Assembly: GCA_958450365.1 (NCBI GenBank)
Contig: CAUEEP010000740.1
Location: forward strand, 983,501-1,047,500
Source of the DNA: Mesorhabditis belari
Lineage: Eukaryota; Nematoda; Chromadorea; Rhabditida; Rhabditidae
Direction: 5' to 3'
Length of the DNA: 64,000 nt
The notes beneath the pieces are model-generated. The model was not told the DNA's origin. It ran no database searches and worked only from the letters and a program-made list of their open reading frames with translations. Position numbers and translations under genes: made by a program. How positions within the stretch are numbered: the stretch's first letter is position 1; each line of letters begins with the position of its first letter. Positions 1 to 10,510 of the stretch are shown here, piece by piece.

Positions 1-216
1 ATTGGGCAAACTGAAGTTGAAAGACGACTACAGGCTCAACAATGACAAGCGATTGCTTATACAAGGCTTTAAATTATTCAAGAATTGATTTTAAACAAAA
101 ATAAAGTGATTGATTGACAAAAACGGATGAGAGGCTTATGTGATTGTTTGCTAAACAGCGAAAGGTCAATGTGAGGTCAATTATGAGACTTGCAATAAAA
201 CGAGACAGGGAAGAGA

Positions 217-3200
217 TCAAGTGTCAATGATATGATGACTGATCAGAAGAGACCTTTCACAGAAATGTGCCCTGTTCGTTGCAGAACAAAAGAATCGGGA
301 TTTGATCTGAAAACATTATGATACAGAGGTCTTGCTTTATAACCAACTTGAACTCTTTCAGGACTCTCAGCGCAGGACATTCAATTTCTTCGTTTGCGAG
401 GAATGTTGATCTAATGAATTAAATAGAAGTGAAAACTTTCCTCAATACCTATGGACCGTTGTCCCATCAAGTTGTTCTCGTCCCCATTCCAACTGATCTC
501 TCGGTCTTACAACTGCATGTCGATCACCAGCTCCTCCTTGGAAAGCTTCTCTGAATGTTCTAGTAGGTGTCCACACAGTCCCATCACTCCTACCTGTTCA
601 CAGTTGTCCCATCGTGTTGTTCTCGTCCCCATTCTAGCTGATCTTTCGGTCTTACAACTGCATGTCGATCACCAGCTCCCCCTTGGAAAGCTTCTCTGAA
701 TCATTGTTGATTTCCAGTCAGCCCTATCACCCCTATCACTCCTACCTGTTCACAGTTGTCCCATCAAGTTGTTCTCGTCCCCATTCCAGCTGATCTTTCG
801 GTCTTACAACTGCATGTCGATCACCAGCTCCTCCTTGGAAAGTTTCCCTGAATCATTGTTGATCTCCAGTCAGTCCTATCTAGACGTGGGCATCGGGTCG
901 TTTTCGGGACAAATTTTATTTTTGACTAAAAACTGTCAACAGTTTTTCTAAGAAACGCTTTCTGCAAAAAAATTATCCACTTAAACATTATTGTTATTAT
1001 TACATTATTGTATTTTAATGCAATGCAAATGTTCACTCAAACATAAGTATTCTAATGTTCACTTGAATACTTTAAGTTTTTTGAAAAGAAGCGAGTATAC
1101 TTTTAAAGTACCCTCCTACAGTGTCCCACAAGTGTCACACGTGCGGGACACTATCCCACTAATGTTTTTTACTACTTTTATATATATCTTTTTTTTTTCA
1201 AAGGTAGTCTAATTTCTTTTTGTATTTTTAACTAGAAATATGCTATTGCATAGAAATAAAGCGGTTTCATCCCCAAATTGCGCGATTTTTCAACATTTTT
1301 GCACAGTCATGAAAGTGTTTTCCGCTTATTTTTTCAATGTTTCTTTGATTTTTACGTAATAATAATAATGTTTTTTTACTTACTTAGTACAAGTATTTTT
1401 CTGTTCAGATCGGCCACAAAGGAATTTTTTTTCGTTATTAACGTCAAAAACCACAAAAATAATTTTTAACTTCATTTGATCGTTTTACTTTTATGGCTAA
1501 ATTTGACACAAAAAGTTTAGACTTTGATTTAGATGGGAAAAGGGCAAACTCCATCGGTGGCGCGGACACATTTCAAAGAAAAAGAAAACACCGTTTTTGT
1601 CAACACTGCAATCACAGCTTGAAAGTTGATCAGTCTCGATCTAGTCACAACATGCTCAAACATCTGATGAATCATCATAGTGATAAATTTGCGAATAAGG
1701 TTATTTTTTGAAACAAAATAATAATAATACTGTTTTTTGCAGGAAAGTGTGCCCGAAAAACTCCCGGAAAAAAGAATTTCTTCACTCCAAAATTATTACG
1801 CCCTGAACAAATTCGAGAATTGGATGTCGCGTGGGTTCTTGTTTTTGCTAGAAATAATATCCATAATTTTGGATGGACAAAATCAACCAACATACAGTGC
1901 GCGTCAAAATGATAGGTCCACCCGATTTCTCAAAAACCATCAAGCAAAAGGAAAATCCATATTTGCACATGAATTTTAATTTGATTCTTGATAAATATTC
2001 AAAAGTTGAAAAAAGTTTTTTATCGGTAAAATTTTTGAATATTTTTGAAAAACTCAAAAATTGAGGCAAAAAACCGCGTCAAAATGATAGGTCCACCACT
2101 TTATGCGCTTAATGCCTTGCCACTTTCTTGCTGATTTTTTGTTTTATTATTTCTTTTTTGCATGCAAATTTTATTTTTCTACATATTCTGACTTTTTCCT
2201 TTAGAATGGGTCGAGGAAATGCGTTGACGCTGGTGGAGCAGGGACAAGTTGACGTTCTACACGCAAATGGACTCAGCAATCGCAAAATTGCCAAACAACT
2301 TGGTCGCTCGCACAACGTCATCAATCAATACCTTCAAAATCCACTGAATTATGGAACTAAGAAGACGACTGGACGGAAGCCGATTTTGACACCCCGAGAC
2401 AAACGCCATATCGGACAAATTGTGTCGAACTCAATGATGTCAGCCAACGAAGTACGAAACGAAATCGATCTATCGGCATCGAAAAGCACAGTTTTGAGGA
2501 TCATTACTGCAATTCCTCACATCAAGCGATGCAAAATGATACCGTGCCCTCGTCTAACCGGTGACCACAAAGTTGCTCGAGTCGAATTTGCACGCAAGAC
2601 TTTAAAGGTCGACTGGAATATGGTGAACATTGAGTAATAGTCAGTAACAATAAAGTTTTTTTTGGTTTAGATTATCTTCAGCGACGAAAAAAAGTTCAAT
2701 CTTGATGGTCCCGATGGTAGCAAGTATTATTGGCACGATCTTCGCAAAGAACCACAATACTTTGGGCGTCGGAATTTCGGAGGAGGCAGCTTAATGGTCT
2801 GGGGAGCATTTACGGCTGGTGGTGTACTCGAATTGAAGTTTGTCTCTTGTCGAATGAACTCGAAGGATTACCAAGATGTGTTATCGGATCGTTTGTTACC
2901 ATTTTTGCTTAACAATCAAGGACAATGCTATCGATTCCAGCAGGACAACGCGTCGATTCACGTCAGCAGATCAACAAAAGACTACTTTACGCAGAATAAC
3001 ATCGGTGTCTTGGACTGGCCCGCATGTTCGCCCGACTTGAACCCGATGGAAAATCTATGGGCAATACTTGTACGCAAAGTTTATGCAAATGGACGAACAT
3101 ACAAGTCAGTTTCCGAGCTCAAAACACAATTAATTCTTTCATGGCGGTTGATTATGCCCACGACTCTTCAAAACCTAGCTGACTCGATGGATAATCGTAT

Positions 3201-6200
3201 TCTGGACGTGGTCACACTTAAATGAGGACCTACAAAGTATTGGCCGTAGTGGTAAAGTAATGATAAAAACCTATTTTCATTCAGTTTTTACAATTTTTTT
3301 TGTTCTTGTTATAAAGTTTTTAATGAGTGGACCTATCATTTTGACGGGGTTTTCGCCTCAATTTTTGAGTTTTTCAAAAATATTCAAAAATTTTACCGAT
3401 AAAAAACTTTTTTCAACTTTTGAATATTTATCAAGAATCAAATTAAAATTCATGTGCAAATATGGATTTTCATTTTGCTTGATAGTTTTTGAGAAATCGG
3501 GTGGACCTATCATTTTGACGCGCATTGGTTGATTTTGTTCATTCAGTAAGCTCATCATTGAATAATCTCATTATTTTATATTCTGAACACATTTTTAGCG
3601 TGAAGCTTTCGTTCGATTGTGGATGATACATGGCGTAACTTTTGTGCCAAACGAAGACTTTTGTTTTTTGGTCAAAACTATTGCATTATTGGCTCTATTC
3701 GATGAAGCAACTAGAACGGTTTGGCTTGCATCTCAATTTCACAAACTTTTTTTAGTTATCTTATGAAAACTCGCATCTTGGACAAGTAATTCCAACAAGT
3801 GATTCCAAAAACTGAAGAATCAGCAGACCAAACTGTAAGTTTGTTGCTAAACTTTTTATTGCTTCAGTTTCCTTTTAGGCTTATGGCTCATGAAGACTCA
3901 TTGCTCGATGAATTGCAAGAATTTTCTGATGGTATTGCAAAGAATTTCGGGAAAATATACTCATCTTCCCACTCAAGACTGCGGTTTTCTTCGACCCTCG
4001 TTTTTCAAAGTGCATTATTTTCGATGACGATATGTGACAAGATATCGAAAATGATTTTGCAAAAATTTGTGGTATGCTTTAATCACTCTAGTTCTAACTT
4101 CATTTTCTAGATATGATTTAGACGTTCAAAAGTTGTTGGATTATTATAAGTCTAACAAATTGTTTTGTATTAAATCTGACCGACAAACCTACCCGAAAAT
4201 TTGTGGTCTCGGGTCGAACCGACCCGAGCCGATCAAAAGCGACCCGATGGCCATATCTAGTCCTTTCTCTCCTACCTGTTCACAGTTGTCCCATCATGTT
4301 GTTCTCTTCCCCATTCTAGTTGATCTTTCGGCCTTACAACTGCATGTCGATCACCAGCTCCTCCTTGGAAAGCTTCTCTGAATGTTCTAGTAGGTGTCCA
4401 CACAGTCCCATCGCTCCTACCTGTTCACAGTTGTCCCATCGTGTTGTTCTCGTCCCCATTCCAGCTGATCTTTCGGTCTTACAACTGCATGTCGATCACC
4501 AGCTCCTCCTTGGAAAGCTTCTCTGAATCATTGTTGATTTTCAGCCAATCCCATCACTCCTACCTGTTCACAGTTGTGCCATCAAGTTGTTCTCTTCCCC
4601 ATTCCAGCTGATCTTTCGGTCTTACAACTGCATGTCGATCACCAGCTCCACCTTGGAAAGCTTCTCTGAATGTTCTAGTAGGTGTCCACACAGTCCCATC
4701 GCTCCTACCTGTTCACAGTTGTCCCATCGTGTTGTTCTCGTCCCCATTCCAGCTGCTCTTTCGGTCTTACAACTGCATGTCGATCACCAGCTCCACCTTG
4801 GAAAGCTTCTCTGAATGTTCTAGTAGGTGTCCACACAGTCCCATCGATCCTACCTGTTCACAGTTGTCCCATCGTGTTGTTCTCGTCCCCATTCCAGCTG
4901 ATCTTTCGGTCTTACAACTGCATGTCGATCACCAGCTCCTCCTTGGAAAGCTTCTCTGAATGTTCTAGTAGGTGTCCACACAGTCCCATCGCTCCTACCT
5001 GTTCACAGTTGTCCCATCAAGTTGTTCTCTTCCCCATTCCAGCTGATCTTTCGGTCTTACAACTGCATGTCGATCACCAGCTCCACCTTGGAAAGCTTCT
5101 CTGAATGTTCTAGTAGATGTCCACACAGTCCCATCGCTCCTACCTGTTCACAGTTGTCCCATCGTGTTGTTCTCGTCCCCATTCCAGCTGATCTTTCGGT
5201 CTTACAACTGCATGTCGATCACCAGCTCCGCCTTGGAAAGCTTCTCTGAATGTTCCAGTTGGTGTCCACACAGTCCCATCACTCCTACCTGTTCACAGTT
5301 GTGCCATCAAGTTGTTCTCTTCCCCATTCCAGCTGATCTTTCGGTCTTACAACTGCATGTCGATCACCAGCTCCACCTTGGAAAGCTTCTCTGAATGTTC
5401 TAGTAGGTGTCCACACAGTCCCATCGCTCCTACCTGTTCACAGTTGTCCCATCGTGTTGTTCTCGTCCCCATTCCAGCTGATCTTTCGGTCTTACAACTG
5501 CATGTCGATCACCAGCTCCTCCTTGGAAAGCTTCTCTGAATCATTGTTGATTTTCAGCCAATCCCATCGCTCCTACCTGTTCACAGTTGTCCCATCGTGT
5601 TGTTCTCGTCCCCATTCCAGCTGATCTTTCGGTCTTACAACTGCATGTCGATCACCAGCTCCGCCTTGGAAAGCTTCTCTGAATGTTCCAGTTGGTGTCC
5701 ACACAGTCCCATCACTCCTACCTGTTCACAGTTGTGCCATCAAGTTGTTCTCTTCCCCATTCCAGCTGATCTTTCGGTCTTACAACTGCATGTCGATCAC
5801 CAGCTCCACCTTGGAAAGCTTCTCTGAATGTTCTAGTAGGTGTCCACACAGTCCCATCGCTCCTACCTGTTCACAGTTGTCCCATCGTGTTGTTCTCGTC
5901 CCCATTCCAGCTGATCTTTCGGTCTTACAACTGCATGTCGATCACCAGCTCCTCCTTGGAAAGCTTCTCTGAATCATTGTTGATTTTCAGCCAATCCCAT
6001 CGCTCCTACCTGTTCACAGTTGTCCCATCGTGTTGTTCTCGTCCCCATTCCAGCTGATCTTTCGGTCTTACAACTGCATGTCGATCACCAGCTCCGCCTT
6101 GGAAAGCTTCTCTGAATGTTCCAGTTGGTGTCCACACAGTCCCATCACTCCTACCTGTTCACAGTTGTGCCATCAAGTTGTTCTCTTCCCCATTCCAGCT

Positions 6201-8556
6201 GATCTTTCGGTCTTACAACTGCATGTCGATCACCAGCTCCACCTTGGAAAGCTTCTCTGAAGGTTCTATTAGGTTGTTCGGATATAAACAAGCGTTGCTA
6301 AACTTATTGTTATTAGAAAAGCTTTTAAAACATGTCTTTCTGTATTTAAAAGTACGTTATCTTGCGCATATTTGGAATCTTTTTAAACGTATAATTTCTT
6401 ATTTTTAAGAGCTTTATTCTTGCTTTAGATGACCGACTTGAAACATCAAGTTCGCGTCTGTCTACTTTACGACTTCAAACTGGGCAAAACAGTCGCGGAA
6501 TCCCATCGAGATTTGGTCAAAGCATTTGGGAATGATGTATTGTCCGAAAGCCGATGCCGAGCCTGGTTCCGAATGGTGATGAAAGTCTCGAGGATGATGA
6601 ACACTCTCGTCGACCTCAAGCGGTAGACAACGTTATTTTGAGGGCTACAATCGAACCGGCAGTGCAAACAAGTCTTCACGGGTCGCCATTCCCGGAATCC
6701 TCATCCGCCAGGCTAAAGATCATGGCTTTTTTGATTCTCTCGTTACTGGAGATGAGAAGTGGATCCATTTCGATAATACTATTCGAAAACGGAAATGGCT
6801 AGGACCAGGAGAACGGCTAAATCCGACCGTGAAACCGGACATTCATGGAAAAAAAGGTCATGCTCTCAGTATGGTGGAATAACAAGGGCCTTGTTTATTT
6901 TGAGCTTCTACAACCCGGCCAAACAGTCACATCCGACCTCTACAAACAGCAACTTGATCAGGTCAATGAAGCTCTCATTCGTTACGGAGTAGACGCATCA
7001 AAGATAAAGTTCATCCATAACAACGCTAGACCTCACGTTGCAAAAATGGCTCAGCGAAAACTAGAGAATCTAGGATGGGAGGTTTTACCACATCCGCCGT
7101 ACGCTCCCGATTTGGCTCCCTCAGATTACCTTTGATTCCGGTCGATTCAAAACTTTTTGGCCCAAGAGAAATTCAAAAACCGTGAAGATGACCAAAATTG
7201 GGTCGCCAAGTTTTTCGAGTCACAGCCGGCTGAGTTTTTCAAGAGCGGCATCAATTCTTTGTGCAAAAGATGGCAAGAAGTAATCAATAATAATGGTCAA
7301 TATATTTTAGATTAAACTGTGTAGTTTCTGTTTTTAAGATAAATTTTGTCGACTACCAAAACGCTCGTTTATATCCGAACAACCTAATAGTTGGTGTCCA
7401 TACAGTCCCTTCACTCCTACCTGTTCACAGTTGTCCCATCGTATTGTTCTCGTCCCCATTCCAGCTGATCTTTCGGCCTTACAACTGCATGTCGATCACC
7501 AGCTCCACCTTGGAAAGCTTCTCTGAATGTTCCAGTTGGTGTCCACACAGTCCCATCACTGCTACCTGTTCACAGTTGTGTCATCAAGTTGTTCTCTTCC
7601 CCATTCCAGCTGATCTTTCGGTCTTACAACTGCATGTCGATCACCAGCTCCACCTTGGAAAGCTTCTCTGAATCATTCTTGATTTTCAGCCAATCTCATC
7701 ACTCCTACCTGTTCACAGTTGTCCCATCGTATTGTTCTCGTCCCCATTCCAGCTGATCTTTCGGCCTTACAACTGCATGTCGATCACCAGCTCCACCTTG
7801 GAAAGCTTCTCTGAATGTTCCAGTTGGTGTCCACACAGTCCCATCACTCCTACCTGTTCACAGTTGTGCCATCAAGTTGTTCTCTTCCCCATTCCAGCTG
7901 ATCTTTCGGTCTTACAACTGCATGTCGATCACCAGCTCCTCCTTGGAAAGCTTCTCTGAATCATTGTTGATTTTCAGCCAATCCCATCACTCCTACCTGT
8001 TCACAGTTGTGCCATCAAGTTGTTCTCTTCCCCATTCCAGCTGATCTTTCGGTCTTACAACTGCATGTCGATCACCAGCTCCACCTTGGAAAGCTTCTCT
8101 ATTCGCTGTCATTGTATCTCCAATTTTTCGATCAAGCCATGTCCATTCACTCGGATTTTTCTTCAATTTTCTTTTCCCTCTATCGACACTTTTTGTTGAG
8201 TAGCTTCTTCTCATTTCCGTATCATAATAAATGCCTGAAATAGCCCCCTTTTTTGATTAACTTCAATTTACTCACCATCATCGCCAAAATAAAGGCTATG
8301 AATGGAACCATGTGGTCGCTGAATATTGATACTCGGTAAAAGACTCTAGGTTTTGTGTGAATGGCTTCTTTGGAAGGTTTTGCTTACCATTGTGTTTTGT
8401 TTAAATTTATTCACATAATTCAAAAAAGAATTATCTCCAGATCGAAGTGGAATATCATAAATCTAAAATTGTTTGCATAAAATATGTAAGAGTAAAAGAA
8501 AGCAGTTTTGAAAGATTGACTGTAGTTGGGAAATTTGTCGAACTTTTCAAAAGCAT
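217..8556 (-). CDS. Tandem-exon repeat protein, SAXO/STOP (Mn-module)-like, 22 repeats of 34 aa
   Basis: Spliced model, all phases consistent, about 905 aa. 5' exons: 8556-8521 (start exon, the weakest, donor GTCAAT), 8462-8388, 8345-8276 and 8234-7997. The last joins unique sequence to repeat 1. Then come 21 exons of exactly 102 nt, in fwd coordinates from 7854-7955 down to 449-550, then 410-344 and 306-217 with a stop. Each repeat exon reads R-EAFQGGAGDRH-AVVRPKDQLEWG-REQLDGTTVN-R, with L/H and similar swaps. The RPKDQL...DGTT..R.F pattern resembles the Mn-type microtubule-binding repeats of SAXO/FAM154 and MAP6/STOP proteins, which decorate axonemal or stable microtubules; that assignment is inference. 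Each repeat intron has a GTAGGAG donor and an ATTCAG acceptor. Two introns carry transposons (881-4259 and 6269-7387). The alternative is a non-coding satellite, but the 102/3 periodicity, splice sites and flanking phase argue against it. Confidence 0.72.
1895..3527 (+). mobile_element. Tc3-like Tc1/mariner transposon, nested in the hAT element
   Basis: The left end is TA-CAGTGCGCGTCAAAATG, the classic TACAGTG start of Tc elements. The right end inverted begins CAATGCGCGTCAAAATG. The terminal inverted repeats are long, about 170-215 bp (1895-2100 against 3310-3527), and nearly identical. The right flank lacks the expected TA and has one terminal substitution. A short host motif ACAAAATCAACCA (1878-1890) appears inverted just beyond the right end (3528-3540). 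The element encloses one apparently intact transposase, so it may be young. Confidence 0.85.
2206..3225 (+). CDS. Tc3-like transposase (DD34E), apparently intact
   Basis: Two exons, 2206-2622 and 2671-3225, with a 48-nt intron, give 323 aa; Tc3 transposase is about 329. The N-terminal half has paired helix-turn-helix DNA-binding motifs (NGLSNRKIAKQLGRSHNVIN). Catalytic acidic residues are visible: D in IFSDEKKF just after the splice, D in FQQDNASIH, and E in SPDLNPMENLW, a DD34E spacing. The splice DWNM|IIFSDEKK matches Tc3 alignment exactly, so the stop codon in the unspliced frame is intronic. No frameshift is seen. It cuts and pastes Tc3-type ends into TA. The 3' end is followed by the right inverted repeat. 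Confidence 0.88.
6269..7387 (+). mobile_element. mariner element (TTAGGTTGTTCGG termini) in a repeat intron
   Basis: Terminal inverted repeats of about 28 bp begin TTAGGTTGTTCGGATATAAA (left, 6269) and match the right end inverted (to 7387). TA duplications lie at 6267-6268 and 7388-7389. Length is 1119 bp, about 150 bp shorter than full mariners. It lies in a 43-nt-type intron of the tandem-exon gene: 12 nt plus 31 nt remain once it and one TA are removed, exactly 43. The transposase inside is dead. Confidence 0.9.
6429..7315 (+). pseudogene. mariner transposase pseudogene (DD34D, second Asp lost)
   Basis: It begins MTDLKHQVRVCLLYDF, then shifts frame near 6565-6575 (AWF into NGDESLEDDEHSRRPQAVDN). 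The central part is deleted after ATIEP. It resumes FFDSLVTGDEKWIHF, then KKVMLSVWWNNKGLVYFE, IHNNARPH and YAPDLAPSDY. The normal mariner motif is HDNARPH; here the catalytic Asp is Asn. A TGA follows SDYL. The tail reads SIQNFLAQEKFKN to a stop at 7313-7315. At least one frameshift, one deletion, one stop and one active-site change make it inactive. Confidence 0.88.
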
Positions 8557-9767
8557 GAGCAGACGTTTATAGTTGATTGAGAGAGTTGAGTGGGGTTGCT
8601 AGGCAGTAAAAAGTGCACAAAAAGAATTGAAGGGGAAATTGGATAGAAGGGAAATGAAGCCCCGATTGAATGAATTGGTACGGAAATATCGTTTCCTTTA
8701 TTATACAGACAGACATATTATACAGACAGACAGCACGGATAAACCCTATCCCGGACGAGTCTGCGAAGTCGGGAGCGATGAGCGTGAGCACAAAGAACAC
8801 CTCGCCAGTCACGTGATGTTTCTTTTTTTTTGTCACTTTACACAGTGATGTTTCTTTTTTTTTCCAAATGAGTCTTAATGTTAAAAATTTCTCTCCCGGG
8901 GTTTTCAGGGTCGTATAACCTATTGACGGAGTTTATTTTAAGGGAGGTAGTCACATAGTCGCCTTTCATTTGAGGGCCAACGAATACCCGCGCGTTCATT
9001 TGAGCGTCGCACCAAAAATGACTAAAAATGTTCATTTCAGCGCGACTAGATTTTAATATTTTTGGCTTTTGCATTTTTTTAGGGGTTTGCTTCTATTTTT
9101 ACACCTTTTTCACTCATTTGACCTAAAGCACGGTTTTTTTTAGATGAAAATGTGTAATTTTGCCAGTTTTATGAAATCTTCCCCCAATATCATGCTTTTT
9201 TCACCTTTTTTGCCATTTTCGTCTTCAATTTGTTTACAGTTAGCACTTTTCTTCGTTTAGGTTCCTGATTTGCGCTAGAAGCGGTGACACGACGCAACAT
9301 CCGGAGTCAAAGAGGTAGTCAAAGCGAGATAGCGTTTTATTCTTCATGTTCTAAGCGTTTTTATAATTGCATATTGTATTTTTAACTTCAGGGGTTGACA
9401 GAAGTGCGTGCCGCATCAAGGAGCTCTTCTCGACGCGTCTAGTCACCGTGGCTGCTTCGAATTAACGCAACATTTGGAGTCGAAGAGCGAAGTAACGTTT
9501 TGTTCGTTAGTTTCCGGTCGTTATTTTTCTGTTCAGGCTCGTGAATTGCGCAAGAAGCGATGACACAAAGTAACACGCGGAATCAAATAGCAAAATAACG
9601 TTTTGTTCGTTATTTATTTTGTTACAAAGAACTATTTTTTATCTTTATGGCGCATTGATATGCCGATGTTTTTAAAATGCTACAGCAAAAATATGTCCCA
9701 GTACCAACAAAAATTAAAACGGATCTGGCTTTTATCTTTATAATAACTTAGCAACACTAATTTAGAC
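8557..9767. other. Gene-free stretch with a degenerate local repeat
   Basis: This is the 5' flank of the tandem-exon gene. I see no gene. Between about 9259 and 9640 a motif of roughly 100 bp recurs three times in degraded form: TGACACGACGCAACATCCGG, then ACGCAACATTTGGAGTCGAA, then TGACACAAAGTAACACGCGG. Two copies are followed by CGTTTTGTTCGTTA and the first by the related CGTTTTATTCTTCA. It abuts the MULE-like remnant to the right and could be that element's terminal region. Confidence 0.45.
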
Positions 9768-10510
9768 ATGGAGATTGCAATCGCTAATGGCTTCTATAGT
9801 GTTTACGGTCGACATACAAATCGGCATTACTGCTCCTTTCATTTTTTCAAGAATGTTTACGATGCTATTAAGGTTAGTGGATTCCCTGGCCTTATTCACT
9901 TTTGTTTTAGCGGTTCAACTTGGTGCTTATCAAAACCCTACAACGAAAGTGTATATATAAGAATTAATGGCGATAGCCTTCGTAAAATCTTCTGACGTCC
10001 GGAGGAGTATTTTGAGGCCTTGCAACATAAAGCTTATATCAATTTGCCAAACTTTGTCAATGAATTGCGAGGTAAATTTTATAAAATATAAATAGGTAAC
10101 TTACTAATTTTGGGCGTTTTCTCATACTTCAAAAACAGCTTTTCGGAAAAGTGATTATGAATCGTTGTCTTACCGCTGAAACTCATTTGGCGCTGTTATG
10201 AGAGATGAACAAATTGGATCGTCTTCACAAGAAGATTACGACGCCAAATTGGAGGTATCTCTTTTAAAGATCTTTTTACATCTTGTTTATTAGGAAATCA
10301 CATCCAAATGTTCGGCGTAATTTGTGGCAATGCAGTTGTTGGAGGTTCAAGAAAAGTATGAGAAGATGTTCATTCTTGCCGCACAATAGCAATTGTCCCT
10401 TCCTCAAATCTCCACAGTCATCACGAATTCGAACTGCTCATCAACGACGGAAGCTGGCGATTAAAAATGGACCCTTGGGAAAATCACCGTTTGATCATCT
10501 GAAAGCTTAG
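9768..10510 (+). pseudogene. MULE-like (Mutator) transposase remnant
   Basis: The reading DMEIAIANGF...YCSFHFFKNVYDAIK (9766-9876) resembles the MULE core, where an acidic residue precedes a C-x-FH-x-x-x-x-x-W/Y block. Downstream pieces in shifting frames read PEEYFEALQHKAYINLPNFV (10004-10063) and YRWNSFGAVMRDEQIG (near 10170-10215). These resemble the later PEEV..F and Y..WN blocks of MULE proteins. No intact frame and no clear terminal repeats are visible. It could be another transposase class. Confidence 0.4.

Larger units (their letters stand above)
1493..4110 (+). pseudogene. hAT transposase remnant (BED finger to C-terminal DPRF-like block)
   Basis: The first exon (1493-1699) gives a BED-type zinc finger: CQHC about residues 36-39, then H..H in the HLMNHHSDKF stretch. 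After an intron (1700-1742) one frame reads RPEQIRELDVAWVLVFARNN, typical of the hAT N-terminal region, but it is out of phase with exon 1. The Tc3-like insertion follows. On its right, 3600-3720 reads EAFVRLWMIHGVTFVPNEDF. At 3890-4040 the frame shifts between DSLLDELQEFSDGIAKNF and AVFFDPRFS, which matches the hAT DPRF-like motif. Most of the catalytic core is missing, so this copy is not autonomous. Confidence 0.65.
881..4259 (+). mobile_element. hAT-superfamily transposon, decayed, carrying a nested Tc3-like element
   Basis: Ends are TAGACGTGGGCATCGGGTCG on the left and, read inverted, TAGATATGGCCATCGGGTCG on the right (17/20 match). They are flanked by 8-bp target duplications GTCCTATC (873-880) and GTCCTTTC (4260-4267), 7/8 identical. 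The TA-R start, the 8-bp duplication and CGGGTCG-rich subterminal repeats near 4205-4250 fit hAT. It sits in one intron of the tandem-exon gene; removing it with one duplication leaves exactly 41 nt, the size of sister introns. The element is 3379 bp including the Tc3-like insertion. The internal transposase is broken. Confidence 0.85.
449..8098. repeat. 143/145-bp tandem array (102-nt exon + 41/43-nt intron)
   Basis: Twenty-two units, interrupted at 881-4259 and 6269-7387. Unit starts (fwd) are at 449, 594, 746, 4276, 4421, 4564, 4709, 4854, 4999, 5144, 5289, 5434, 5577, 5722, 5867, 6010, 6155, 7421, 7566, 7709, 7854 and 7997. Two intron types alternate. The 43-nt type contains GGACACCTACTAGAACATTC. 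The 41-nt type contains TGAAAATCAACAATGATTC. From about 5289 to 6260 the order 145+145+143 makes a 433-bp higher-order repeat (5289, 5722, 6155). Exons and introns are both nearly identical between units, which points to recent unequal exchange or conversion. Each unit has a HindIII site (AAGCTT) and most a PvuII site (CAGCTG). Confidence 0.93.

Noticed and set aside
449..8098. Possible CRISPR array
   Set aside because: Units of 143-145 bp with no short-repeat/unique-spacer pattern, in a eukaryotic genome.
451..8243. Plus-strand open frames of about 75 aa repeated through the array (beginning MFSSPFQLIFRSYNC)
   Set aside because: They are shadows of the minus-strand repeat exons; they run through the splice sites and shift frame every unit.
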